64,000 nucleotides of DNA from Paraburkholderia sp. Ac-20340 (GTDB lineage: Bacteria; Pseudomonadota; Gammaproteobacteria; Burkholderiales; Burkholderiaceae). The notes under the pieces were generated by a model. The model made no database searches and was not told where the DNA came from. It saw only the letters and a list, made by a program, of their open reading frames with translations. A program made the translations under genes and the position numbers. Where the stretch lies: assembly GCF_017104965.1 (NCBI RefSeq), contig NZ_JAAGPR010000010.1:160498-224497 (forward strand). Direction: 5' to 3'. Positions 9,241 through 16,848 of the stretch are shown one piece after another (positions within the stretch are counted from its first letter, which is position 1; each line of letters opens with the position of its first letter).

Positions 9241-10221
9241 GTGAATGAGGTCAGTGACGATGCAGCGGTGTCATTTATCGACGGGATTGTCATTGAGGAA
9301 GATTATCTGAAGCTGGTGTCCTGCCTCGACAGTGTTGATCCCTGGGAAGAAGAGTTTGCGCGTGTCTGCTATTACGACGGGCAGGACGCTGACCCGTGGC
9401 GCGCATACGATCTAGATTGGCACGTAACCAGTGCTTGCCTTTGGGTGGGTACTGAAACGCGTCCGCGCAGCTACGTCCTCCTCTCGGTCGAGGGGCAGGT
9501 TGAGATCCAGGAGGCCGGCGTCGATGGGTGCCGGAGCGAGGTCATTGGGGACGCTGGCTTGCATGTCGACTGGTCTGCCAACTTCGGATATGTCTTTGCA
9601 ATCAGACAAGTTGGCGAGACGCTCTACGTTTGCGGCAGTAATCGCCAGGTTTACCGCCGGACCGCAGACGGAGTTTGGGCCCATGCCGATCAAGGTATTT
9701 TGCTGCCGGAGACTGATACCTCAATGCGATGTCTGATGGATATCGCTGGGTGCTCAGAAGACTCGATTTACGCTGTTGGCTACCAGGGGGAAATTTTTTA
9801 TTTCGATGGAAATGTCTGGGCCAAAATAGATGTGCACCTTGATGAAGATTTATTCGCAATCAAGATCGTCTCGGAAAACGAAGTGTATATCGTGGGTGCA
9901 AACGGCACTCTATTGAAAGGATGTTATCGCAGCGGGTTCAAGAATCTCTCGACAATCGAGGGCAACCAGCGCTTCAGCAGCGTCGAGTTTGTCAATGGAA
10001 CGCTGTTTCTGGCATCAAATCTCGGGATATTCGTGTACGACAGCGTTCAAAACAAAATCGTGCTTTACAAAACGAATCTCCCACGCGACCTTGTTGACTG
10101 TCACGTTCTAAGGGCACGCGACGGGGTTATGTGGTCAATTGGCTATAAGGATCTCGCGTGCTTCGACGGCAAGACCTGGAAACGCCTGGATCATCCCGAC
10201 AACCCACCGGTGGGCCCTTGA
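9241..10221 (+). CDS. Hypothetical protein with beta-propeller-like repeats
   Basis: The product is about 326 residues with no signal peptide and no transmembrane segment. I chose GTG 9241 because AGAAGGGG lies seven bases upstream; another GTG at 9220 has no such site. The middle and C-terminal parts contain repeated four-strand blocks with a shared pattern, such as 'GETLYVCGSNRQVYRRTADG', 'EDSIYAVGYQGEIFYFDGN', 'ENEVYIVGANGTLLKGC' and 'DGVMWSIGYKDLACFDGKTW'. This 'x-Y-x-V-G-x-x-G-x-I-x-x-x-D-G' periodicity is typical of Kelch- or BNR-like beta-propellers. The N-terminal 90 residues are acidic. It is followed after ten bases by a small gene, so the two form a unit. I do not know its function; a cytosolic partner or immunity protein of an exported toxin is possible given the T6SS module upstream. 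Confidence 0.7.
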   Translation: MNEVSDDAAVSFIDGIVIEEDYLKLVSCLDSVDPWEEEFARVCYYDGQDADPWRAYDLDWHVTSACLWVGTETRPRSYVLLSVEGQVEIQEAGVDGCRSEVIGDAGLHVDWSANFGYVFAIRQVGETLYVCGSNRQVYRRTADGVWAHADQGILLPETDTSMRCLMDIAGCSEDSIYAVGYQGEIFYFDGNVWAKIDVHLDEDLFAIKIVSENEVYIVGANGTLLKGCYRSGFKNLSTIEGNQRFSSVEFVNGTLFLASNLGIFVYDSVQNKIVLYKTNLPRDLVDCHVLRARDGVMWSIGYKDLACFDGKTWKRLDHPDNPPVGP

Positions 10222-10231
10222 GGACGAAGCG

Positions 10232-10495
10232 ATGTCGCACAACGAGATTGCGGATCAGATCTTTGCGAGGATCGGATGTTGCGGCATGGCACGACTCCGC
10301 TTAGGCGAAGGCGTTGCCGGAATGACTGGGCGCGATATCTCTGCCGGGGAGCGCAGGCAAACGTGGATTCTTGATGATGGACGCGCGATAGAAGTCACGT
10401 GGAACGAAGGGTTTGGAGTGGCGGCTATCGGCGTGCGGGCCCCTGCTTACCGATGTCCGGCACCGGATACAGATCGGCGTCCGCTTAGTTGTTGA
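10232..10495 (+). CDS. Small hypothetical protein (87 residues)
   Basis: ATG 10232 follows a GAGGA site by seven bases and lies ten bases behind the propeller-like gene, so the two are probably cotranscribed. The product starts 'MSHNEIADQIFARIG' and contains 'RRQTWILDDGRAIEVTWNEG', a short beta-hairpin-like stretch. The last 20 residues are rich in Arg, Pro and Cys and run into the end of a convergent gene, which suggests a frameshifted or shortened C-terminus. No family was recognised. Confidence 0.5.
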   Translation: MSHNEIADQIFARIGCCGMARLRLGEGVAGMTGRDISAGERRQTWILDDGRAIEVTWNEGFGVAAIGVRAPAYRCPAPDTDRRPLSC

Positions 10496-10685
10496 AAGTC
10501 GAATTGCCACTACGCATCGTAATCAGGAACATGATGTCGACGAAGAGCAGAAACACGGTGGTGACATGCAGGACAATTGCGGTCCAGGGGCGCTCCGCGC
10601 GGTAGGCTGCGCGCACGAAAAAGAAGTATGCGATCAGCCAAAATGGCGTGGCGACAAGTGTAAAGAAGAGCAAAAGGATGGCCAT
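10485..10685 (-). CDS. Small two-helix membrane protein
   Basis: The 66-residue product is almost entirely two transmembrane helices (about residues 3-24 and 33-58) joined by a short positively charged loop ('VRAAYRAERPW'). It ends with a polar tail 'RSGNSTFNN'. A GATGAGGA site precedes the ATG. It lies 21 bases downstream of a lipoprotein gene on the same strand, and its last 11 bases overlap the convergent gene ending at 10495. No family can be named with confidence; small DUF-type inner-membrane proteins of this size are common. Confidence 0.6.
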   Translation of the reverse strand: MAILLLFFTLVATPFWLIAYFFFVRAAYRAERPWTAIVLHVTTVFLLFVDIMFLITMRSGNSTFNN

Positions 10686-10706
10686 TAGGCGTATTCCTCA
10701 TCCTCA

Positions 10707-10964
10707 TCATCGATCGTCGTGAAGCATGGAATTCGTTTCTCCCAGGTTAGTGCAGAGTACGCCCGAAACCGGCTTGTTCGTCTCATTGTCGATTGCGGTG
10801 TAGTGCACACCAGTTTTTTCATTCCAGTCGCATACTCCTGGTGCTGGGCCGCCAATCTTGGCGTCGTGGATGGGATAGGCTCGCAGTGCGTACTCGGCGC
10901 TGCTGTTCGATACGCAGGCCGAGAGGGCGGTGCAGCTTGTGATCAATAGCGTGGCTCGAAGCAA
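10707..10964 (-). CDS. Small lipoprotein with TTG start
   Basis: The 85-residue product begins with a hydrophobic leader ending in the lipobox 'TALSAC' (Cys at residue 17). It would therefore be lipidated and anchored to a membrane by its N-terminal Cys. The start is TTG 10964, supported by AAGGAG six bases upstream; no ATG fits. The mature part 'HDAKIGGPAPGVCDWNEKTG' and 'GVLCTNLGETN' has two further Cys residues that could form a disulfide. Mature sequence was not matched to a family. It is the first gene of a two-gene minus-strand unit with the small membrane protein downstream. Confidence 0.65.
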   Translation of the reverse strand: MLRATLLITSCTALSACVSNSSAEYALRAYPIHDAKIGGPAPGVCDWNEKTGVHYTAIDNETNKPVSGVLCTNLGETNSMLHDDR

Positions 10965-11672
10965 TCCGGTCTCCTTTGAAAAACACGAATCCTTTGAACA
11001 GTCGCGGTGATCGCGACGATCATTATAGTTTATAGAGACTTCGATTCTGTTTCGATAGACTCACCGCGGTGGCTGTCGAACGTTCGATGCGAGGCCCGAT
11101 GAACAACGTCGCGATAGATGGAAATAGCGCCCCCTTGCGCGAGTTTCGATGCACGACCGAGGCTTAATCGAATTAAGGATTATCCTAATGGCCATTGTAT
11201 TTTCTGATTTCTCGCGAAAACTCGACCGCCGCTCACGCAAGCAAAGATGTGTCTATGTTCCAAGTAAAATTTTGTCCAGCCCCGAGGGCTGCCATTTCCC
11301 GCGAAATTTTTCCGTCACTGTGAGAACGTTGACTGGAAATTCGCATAGCTTGCTCACATCACCATCAATCGGCTGTCTGCTTTGTTTCAACGCAATTTCA
11401 AGACGTGCAGTGCGACACAGCACTACTTGCATGGACGTTCGTCGATGAACACCATATCGCTTGCAAAAGAAAATCTCTCCAGCCTTTAACCCGCAGGCCT
11501 GAGCGGGAATTTTCGCGACCCAGCAAGACAGACACAAGTTGGCTTTGTGAACGACCGCGCACACAACTAAAGTTGTTACGTGCGACCTGAAAGTCGCGTG
11601 AGTTTATGTTTCACGCGAGAAGTGATGACTTGATGAAACCGGTTGTTCCATCAACCGTTCGCGAGCTTGCGC
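10965..11672. other. Low-GC intergenic stretch without a supported gene
   Basis: About 700 bases upstream of the lipoprotein gene hold no gene I can support. A TATAAT hexamer on the minus strand near 11022-11027 could be the -10 element for the lipoprotein unit, but no good -35 was seen. A minus-strand frame (11564-11253) gives protein-like text ('DGDVSKLCEFPVNVLTVTEK') without a start or known motif, so it may be another relic. The stretch ends at the IS5-type fragment. Confidence 0.3.
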
Positions 11673-11984
11673 GTCAGGCTCCTGGAGGTTACAGGTCAGA
11701 CGGTCAAGACAGCGTTTGCCAATCAGCGTTATACCGGCGAGGAGCCGGCGCAGGCCGCTCTCGATGAAGGAATCGGGCTTGAGGTAATCAAGCGGCCGGA
11801 AGTAAAAAAGTTTGTTCTGTTGCCACGTCGCTGGGTGGTCGAGCGCAGCTTCGGCTGGCTGAACCGTTTCCTCCGACTGGCCAAAGACTACGAGCGATTG
11901 CCCGAACCCCTGGCCGGCCTGCATTTCGTCGTAATCACCATACTTATGCTTGTGCACTTCGCAGCCCTCAACGAAAGTGCCTAA
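11673..11984 (+). pseudogene. IS5-family transposase C-terminal fragment
   Basis: The frame encodes 'TGQTVKTAFANQRYTGEEPA', 'EVIKRPEVKKFVLLPRRWVV' and 'ERSFGWLNRFLRLAKDYERL', ending in 'GLHFVVITILMLVHF'. This is the last third of the DDE transposase of the IS5 family (IS427/IS1031-type), including the conserved R-W-V-V-E-R-S-F-G-W block that carries the final catalytic Glu. The N-terminal two thirds and both terminal inverted repeats are absent. It is an inactive remnant that marks past transposition and supports the view that the 7.3-12.2 kb patch is acquired DNA. Confidence 0.85.
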
Positions 11985-12261
11985 CACGCTCTAACACTAT
12001 TCACGATCGCTGATGGGATTGATCGGTTGGGCCGACCACTCCCGTCGGGGGACTGTGGGAGTATCTATGATCGAAAACCTCGTATCTCGCTGACGCGCGC
12101 GCTTGCAACGCACCATGCAGGAGTACCGCAATCGTCGAGGCGGGGACGCGATATCGGGCATCTATGATTGCCAGTCCGAGTGGCGTTTGCAACTGAATGC
12201 CATGTTTCGTGGGCAGAGGATGCCGGCCACATGCAATACCGGCACTAAGCGGCGGCCATGG

Positions 12262-13542
12262 TCATGTTTCCGCCCGGACGATATGACTTTCCGGGCGTGC
12301 GGCGCTCAATGACCGATAGCGGCCGAGTGAGACAAGAAGCATACTCGCCGTAATCAGCAACACTGGCGCGATTCGAAGCGGCAATTCGAAATTGCCGTAG
12401 GTGTCCACATAACGTCCCGCTGCAAGCGGCCCAAAAACGGCGCCAAATGCATAGCCGGCGAACGCAATGCCATAGTTTCGGCCAAACTTCTTCATCCCGA
12501 GATAGGCACGTACAAGGTACGAAAGCAGATCGCCCTCGGCACCGATGGCAAGGCCTGTGAGGCAGGATGCGACGAGTGCCGACTGAAGGGATGCGGCATT
12601 CAACAGGAGAAGCGTTCCGCAGGCGCCCGCAAGCAAAAATGTGGCGCCAACAAAGGGAGCATGAAAGCGGTCCATCAGAAAACCCGACAGGAGGCGACCG
12701 ATCAGGAGGCCGATGCCAATAGACGATGCGCACTTCGCGGCAGCTGCACTTGACAAACCGCGATCCATCAGCAGCGCAGGCAGATGCGGATTCAGTGAGA
12801 GTGTTGCGCTCGAGGCAAGAAACGCGACCAGGAAGATCACGCCAAGCTTCATGGGAGAAAACGGCAGATCGACTGCGGGCATATCGCCATGTCGTGTAGC
12901 GTGTGTGCCCGTCAGCGACGAAGGCGCGCGCTCTTTGAGAAGCGACAGCGCGAGCATCGATCCCACAAACGACACGCCAGCCAGAACCTGATAGGCGTGC
13001 CTCCAGTGCAGCATCGAAATCAGCTGGTGAGCAGCGGCCGGCGCGGCGGCAGCGCCCGCACCGAGTCCGATCATCGCGAGGCCCGTCGCAAGGCCAAGCC
13101 GTTTGTCGAACCATTGCGGCAGGATCGCGAGATAACCGAGCACGGACGTCGCAGCGCCAAAAATGCCGATGATGACCGACAGCGCGATCCAGGTACTCCT
13201 GTCACCGGTCTGAAGCCCCATGCATACGAGTCCCAGACAATACACAATGGCCGAAACCAGAATGACGCGTCGTACTCCGAAGCGATCCATCAACACGCCG
13301 ATCAGCGGACTGGCAATCGCCAGGCCAGCCATCGAAGCCGCGTATGACGCGGCCGCCTGCTCGTGCGTCCAGTGAAACTCCTGCAAAATCGCGGGTGCAA
13401 AGATCCCGGCGGTCGCATTGAATAACGGCGCATAGCCAAGCGCCATGCCGATAGCCGCGCCCATAACGATCGCGGCGAGCTGCCATTTTGAGGGCTTGTC
13501 CGCAGCCTCGCTGGCGTAGGGGTTGGGGGGGCTCGCAGTCAC
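12262..13542 (-). CDS. MFS transporter (monocarboxylate/oxalate-formate type), last gene of the aromatic acid operon
   Basis: The 426-residue protein has twelve predicted transmembrane helices in two halves. The loop 2-3 motif is 'GVLMDRFGVRRVIL' and the central 'LPQWFDKRLGLATGLAMIG' block is the 'WF-x-K-R-x-G-L-A' signature of the MCT/OFA branch of the major facilitator superfamily. It should sit in the inner membrane and exchange or symport small organic acids. The start is GTG 13542 with GAGAGGAGA in front. It lies 58 bases downstream of the maleate isomerase gene and closes the operon. It probably takes up the aromatic acid substrate; which acid is not visible from sequence. Confidence 0.88.
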   Translation of the reverse strand: MTASPPNPYASEAADKPSKWQLAAIVMGAAIGMALGYAPLFNATAGIFAPAILQEFHWTHEQAAASYAASMAGLAIASPLIGVLMDRFGVRRVILVSAIVYCLGLVCMGLQTGDRSTWIALSVIIGIFGAATSVLGYLAILPQWFDKRLGLATGLAMIGLGAGAAAAPAAAHQLISMLHWRHAYQVLAGVSFVGSMLALSLLKERAPSSLTGTHATRHGDMPAVDLPFSPMKLGVIFLVAFLASSATLSLNPHLPALLMDRGLSSAAAAKCASSIGIGLLIGRLLSGFLMDRFHAPFVGATFLLAGACGTLLLLNAASLQSALVASCLTGLAIGAEGDLLSYLVRAYLGMKKFGRNYGIAFAGYAFGAVFGPLAAGRYVDTYGNFELPLRIAPVLLITASMLLVSLGRYRSLSAARPESHIVRAET

Positions 13543-13600
13543 TGTTGTCTCCTCTCACATTTCGATCACAGCTTTGTGTTTTTTGCCTGCGGGTGCTGTG

Positions 13601-14359
13601 TTAGTTGAGTCCCGAGTTGTCGCCGAGATACGCACCCGCGCCCTTGAGCACCGGGCTAAGCCCAAGCAGCTTAAGCATTTGCCGCACGGTACATGCGGCG
13701 GTCGACGTAACGGGAATGCCGAGATCTCGTTGTGCCAATTGCAAAGCCGGCAGGGATGGCATTTGAACGCACGCGGAAAGCACTACGGTATCGACACCCC
13801 GTGTATTCAGGCGTTTCACATCGTCAAGCAGCCGAAGCGGATCGCGCGCGCCGACGTCCAGGTTGTCCTCGATTGAAAAGTTGATTGCATCCTGCACTTC
13901 AATGCCTTCGGCCTCGATGTAGTCGACTACGCGTCTCGTGAGTGCGTCGCTGTACGGAGCCATCAGTGAAATGCGTTTCGCACCGAAGCTCTTGAGTTCA
14001 TCGACGAGTGCGCCCGCCGAGGTCATCACTTCCGGTTGCGCGGTGTTGACGTCGATTGCATCGCGCAGCGCCTGCGCGGCGGTACGATGATAGCCATGCC
14101 CCATGCACATGATCGCGACGAGGCATGCGGTGCTGAGAACGTCGACGCGGGCATCGGCGAGTTCGACGGCGCAGCGGCCCATATCGCGATTCATGCGTTC
14201 GAGTTCCTCGGCGACCACCTTATGCATGCGCACGCGGCTCGAATGAAACGTAAAGGCGTGTTCCGGGTGGTCGTTCATGTACGACGCAAACATCGCGGGA
14301 ATTTCCTTTTCCATCGTGATGTTAGAGCTGGGCACGATCTGCCCGATGCGGTAATTCAT
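13601..14359 (-). CDS. Maleate cis-trans isomerase family protein (Asp/Glu racemase superfamily)
   Basis: The 252-residue protein matches maleate isomerases, which convert maleate to fumarate with two active-site cysteines. Both are present: Cys79 in 'STACLVAIMCMGHGYH' and Cys197 in 'VLSACVQMPSLPAL', with the 118-residue spacing of known enzymes such as NicE. The N-terminus 'YRIGQIVPSSNITMEKEIP' is also typical. I start it at ATG 14359, seven bases after the thioesterase stop; the longer open frame upstream is antisense-like extension. In this operon it implies that ring breakdown ends in maleate and enters the TCA cycle as fumarate. Aryl-malonate decarboxylase is a related alternative but is less likely because of the N-terminal Asn/Ser motif and two cysteines. 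Confidence 0.85.
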   Translation of the reverse strand: MNYRIGQIVPSSNITMEKEIPAMFASYMNDHPEHAFTFHSSRVRMHKVVAEELERMNRDMGRCAVELADARVDVLSTACLVAIMCMGHGYHRTAAQALRDAIDVNTAQPEVMTSAGALVDELKSFGAKRISLMAPYSDALTRRVVDYIEAEGIEVQDAINFSIEDNLDVGARDPLRLLDDVKRLNTRGVDTVVLSACVQMPSLPALQLAQRDLGIPVTSTAACTVRQMLKLLGLSPVLKGAGAYLGDNSGLN

Positions 14360-14366
14360 GTCGTTT

Positions 14367-14825
14367 TTACCTTGTTGTGGCAACGCGGCCATGGCGCGCC
14401 AATGTCGCGCGCAGGGGCGCGGGAATGTCCGTGCTTTCACGCACGTCGGCGTGAACGCAGATGGGGGAGAAGCGGGCGCTGAAAACGGGCTCGCCGTTTG
14501 ATCGTTTCCCCTCGCAGTGAAAGTCGAAGCTGCGTGTGCGGATCTCACCGACATAGCATTCGAGATCGACAACGTCGTTGGGCCAGAGCGTTCCCGAGAA
14601 GTCAAAGCTCATGCCGCGACAAGGAAAGCCCACGCCGTACGCTTGACCGAGAGAGTTCCCGGCACCGTCTGCGATGTGATCCTTGAAGAGCGAAAGAGCG
14701 CCAAGGAGATAGTCCGGAAAACGTCCCGTATAGACGACGCCTGCCGGGTCGCAATCGCCCCAACGCACAGTACGCCGCACGACGAATGGCGAGACGTTGA
14801 GCACGTACTCGTAGCTCTGTGTCAT
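14367..14825 (-). CDS. Acyl-CoA thioesterase, 4-hydroxybenzoyl-CoA thioesterase-like hotdog fold
   Basis: The product has 152 residues. The motif 'VRWGDCDPAGVVYTGRFPDY' at about residues 19-38 is the catalytic 'D-x-D-x-x-G-x-V-x-x' signature of the 4-hydroxybenzoyl-CoA thioesterase branch, with the Asp of 'DCDPAGVV' as nucleophile or base. Its ATG overlaps the monooxygenase stop by four bases (ATGA at 14822-14825), so translation is coupled. Placed directly after an aryl-CoA hydroxylase, it would release the hydroxylated aromatic acid from CoA, the step that follows ring hydroxylation in salicylyl-CoA type pathways. The enzyme class is clear; the exact acyl group is inferred. Confidence 0.85.
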   Translation of the reverse strand: MTQSYEYVLNVSPFVVRRTVRWGDCDPAGVVYTGRFPDYLLGALSLFKDHIADGAGNSLGQAYGVGFPCRGMSFDFSGTLWPNDVVDLECYVGEIRTRSFDFHCEGKRSNGEPVFSARFSPICVHADVRESTDIPAPLRATLARHGRVATTR

Positions 14826-15979
14826 TGCAGCGCCTCGCCAGCCGGCAAAGCGCCAGCATTCGCGAGCTCCTGCATGAGCGCAGGATATTGCTCGCGCAGC
14901 CGCGCCGCGTCGACGCGGCCCGTGCGCGTCATGAAGTGGTACACGAACTCGTGCGGCGTGTAGGACTCCATCCATTCACGGATCTGCTCGTACCATTCAT
15001 ACGAGGCCTCGGACGCGCCGATCAGGCGATCCTTCGCTTCGCGCCGCGTCGCGACGTAGGCACGCAGCGCTGCCTGTGCGTCGTCGGTGTTCGCGGCGAT
15101 CGATTGCGCGAGCGCGATCGAATCCTCCATCGCGATGCGAGTGCCCGAACCAATCGAGAAATGGGCACTGGCCAGTGCGTCGCCGATCAGCACGCGATTG
15201 CCGCTGTACCAGTTGTCATTGCGAATCACCGGAAACTGCCGCCAGTTCGAGTTGTTCGAGACGAGGCCGTGGCCATCCAGTTCGGGGGCAAAGACGCGCT
15301 CGAACAGCGTCCGGCGCTCGTCCGCGCAGGCGTTTTCGAGTCCGAAATGTTGCCACGTTCGATCGTCGCATTCGGCCACGAACGTACTCATTCCATCGGA
15401 ATAAGGGTAGTAGTGTGCGACGAAATAGCCGCCTTCGTGGCGGCGAAACACCAGCGAAGGACATGGAAAAGCCTTCTGCACGCCGAACCACGCGAAGTGA
15501 TTGCTCAGATCGCGTCGCGTCGTACCGAAACCGGCTTCGTCGCTCGTCCGCACGAGCGAATTAACCCCGTCCGCGCCCACGACGATGTCACCGGTGAGCG
15601 TTGCAATGTCGAGTACGCGCGATGACCACGTCACGCGGATGCCAAGGCGTGCAGCATGTTCTTGCAGAATGGACAGCAGACGCAGCCGTGCGATCGCTCC
15701 ACCGCCCTGGCCCGGACGCTGCACCGTGAGCGCGGTCTCGCCACTGACGATAGTCTGCTGGGTGCTGAACTTCATCGCCTTGATCAGATCGGCGCACACG
15801 TCGGGCGCGGCGTCACTGAGCCGGGCAAGGCCCGTATCCGCGAGGACGACACCAAACCCGAAAGTTGCATCGGGCGCATTTTGTTCGAAGACTTCGATTT
15901 CGACGCCGGGCGCGTTCTTTGCGAGCAATATGGCGAGGAAGAGGCCCGACGGACCACCGCCAACGATATCGACTTTCAT
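14822..15979 (-). CDS. FAD-dependent aryl-CoA monooxygenase (salicylyl-CoA 5-hydroxylase/anthraniloyl-CoA type)
   Basis: The 385-residue protein is a group A flavoprotein monooxygenase. It shows the FAD GxGxxG motif 'IVGGGPSGLFLAILLAK' at residues 5-21, the pyrophosphate motif 'IVVGADGVNS' and the second FAD motif 'VLIGDALASAHFSIGSGT' followed by 'RIAMEDSIALAQSI'. The 'AHFSIGSGT-x-x-A-M-E-D' stretch is the form seen in enzymes that hydroxylate aromatic CoA thioesters, rather than free acids. 'TFGFGVVLADTG' near residue 40 is also typical of that branch. It overlaps both neighbours by four bases. With an upstream aryl-AMP ligase and a downstream thioesterase, it probably performs ring hydroxylation of the CoA-bound substrate using NAD(P)H and O2. 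Confidence 0.85.
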   Translation of the reverse strand: MKVDIVGGGPSGLFLAILLAKNAPGVEIEVFEQNAPDATFGFGVVLADTGLARLSDAAPDVCADLIKAMKFSTQQTIVSGETALTVQRPGQGGGAIARLRLLSILQEHAARLGIRVTWSSRVLDIATLTGDIVVGADGVNSLVRTSDEAGFGTTRRDLSNHFAWFGVQKAFPCPSLVFRRHEGGYFVAHYYPYSDGMSTFVAECDDRTWQHFGLENACADERRTLFERVFAPELDGHGLVSNNSNWRQFPVIRNDNWYSGNRVLIGDALASAHFSIGSGTRIAMEDSIALAQSIAANTDDAQAALRAYVATRREAKDRLIGASEASYEWYEQIREWMESYTPHEFVYHFMTRTGRVDAARLREQYPALMQELANAGALPAGEALQ

Positions 15980-16845
15980 GATTGCACCACAGGGCTGATC
16001 ACGAGGCTGTCAGTGTCGAACTGCTCGATGTGACCAGCCAGACCGCCCGTGAGCGCACCGTACCAGACCGCGGGCTTGAAGCCGAGCGCCTTGCGCTTAA
16101 ACGTGATGCCGGGATTGCCGTCGATGCGGATGTAGCCGTTGTCAATGGCTGTTGTGGCGTAAGCGCCGGACTCTCGCGCGGAATCAATGAGCGGACGGAA
16201 TTCGGGTACGTCGAGAACAAACACCGAAGCGACACTCGTATCAGCCGAAGCCTGCATACGGCTCGCCTTGCGCTGCCACACGGGATCGATCGAGGCGAAC
16301 GGTTCGCCACGCTCGCCGCGCTGTTCCATCTCGATGGCGGCTTCGATCGTGCGCGTTGCGTCCGCAGCGTCCATCGCGTCGAACGGGCGCGTCTGGTAGG
16401 TGATTTCGATCGGATAGCCGTTCGGGTCGTTGAAGTAAATCGATTCGATGACTTCGTGGCGCACCTGATAGCGCAGATCGATGCCAGCCTGTTCGACGCG
16501 CGTACGCCATGCAGCCAGTTCGACCGCATCGTTGACCTGCCACGCGGTATGCGTCGCGCGCACCTGATAGTGATCGCTCGGCGCAAGCTGCTCGGGGCGA
16601 ACCGTGCCGATGTAGTAGAAGAACGCGATGGTGCTGCCGTTACCGCTGTCGAAGAAGAAGTGCAGAAAATCGGCGTGATCGGCCGGCCCCCAACCGCGCG
16701 CCGAGATGGCATGCACGAGTGGCAGGCCAAGCAGATCCCGATAAAAGTGCACGGTCTCTTCGAGCTTCCACGTAGGACGGGCCGTATGATGCACACCACG
16801 CAATACGGGGCGCGTGAGCAGCGACGAATGGATGGGCTGATTCAT
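15976..16845 (-). CDS. VOC-family protein, extradiol dioxygenase-like
   Basis: The product has 289 residues. The N-terminal half is a vicinal oxygen chelate domain pair with a plausible metal triad: His in 'LRGVHHTARPT' (about 20), His in 'VRATHTAWQVND' (about 98) and Glu in 'DPNGYPIEITYQTR' (about 152). This matches the order of iron ligands in type I extradiol dioxygenases and glyoxalase-like proteins. The C-terminal 80 residues form an extra domain ('RIDGNPGITFKRKALGFKPA', 'GHIEQFDTD') that I do not recognise. It overlaps the monooxygenase by four bases and follows the ligase by three. Ring cleavage is the obvious proposal since no other ring-opening enzyme is visible in the operon, but it is not proven by sequence. 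Confidence 0.78.
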   Translation of the reverse strand: MNQPIHSSLLTRPVLRGVHHTARPTWKLEETVHFYRDLLGLPLVHAISARGWGPADHADFLHFFFDSGNGSTIAFFYYIGTVRPEQLAPSDHYQVRATHTAWQVNDAVELAAWRTRVEQAGIDLRYQVRHEVIESIYFNDPNGYPIEITYQTRPFDAMDAADATRTIEAAIEMEQRGERGEPFASIDPVWQRKASRMQASADTSVASVFVLDVPEFRPLIDSARESGAYATTAIDNGYIRIDGNPGITFKRKALGFKPAVWYGALTGGLAGHIEQFDTDSLVISPVVQS

Positions 16846-16848
16846 GTC

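Noticed and set aside
12271..12297. Inverted repeat CGCCCGGA/TCCGGGCG at the 3' end of the MFS gene
   Set aside because: It lies inside the coding sequence and is not followed by a T tract, so I did not call a terminator.
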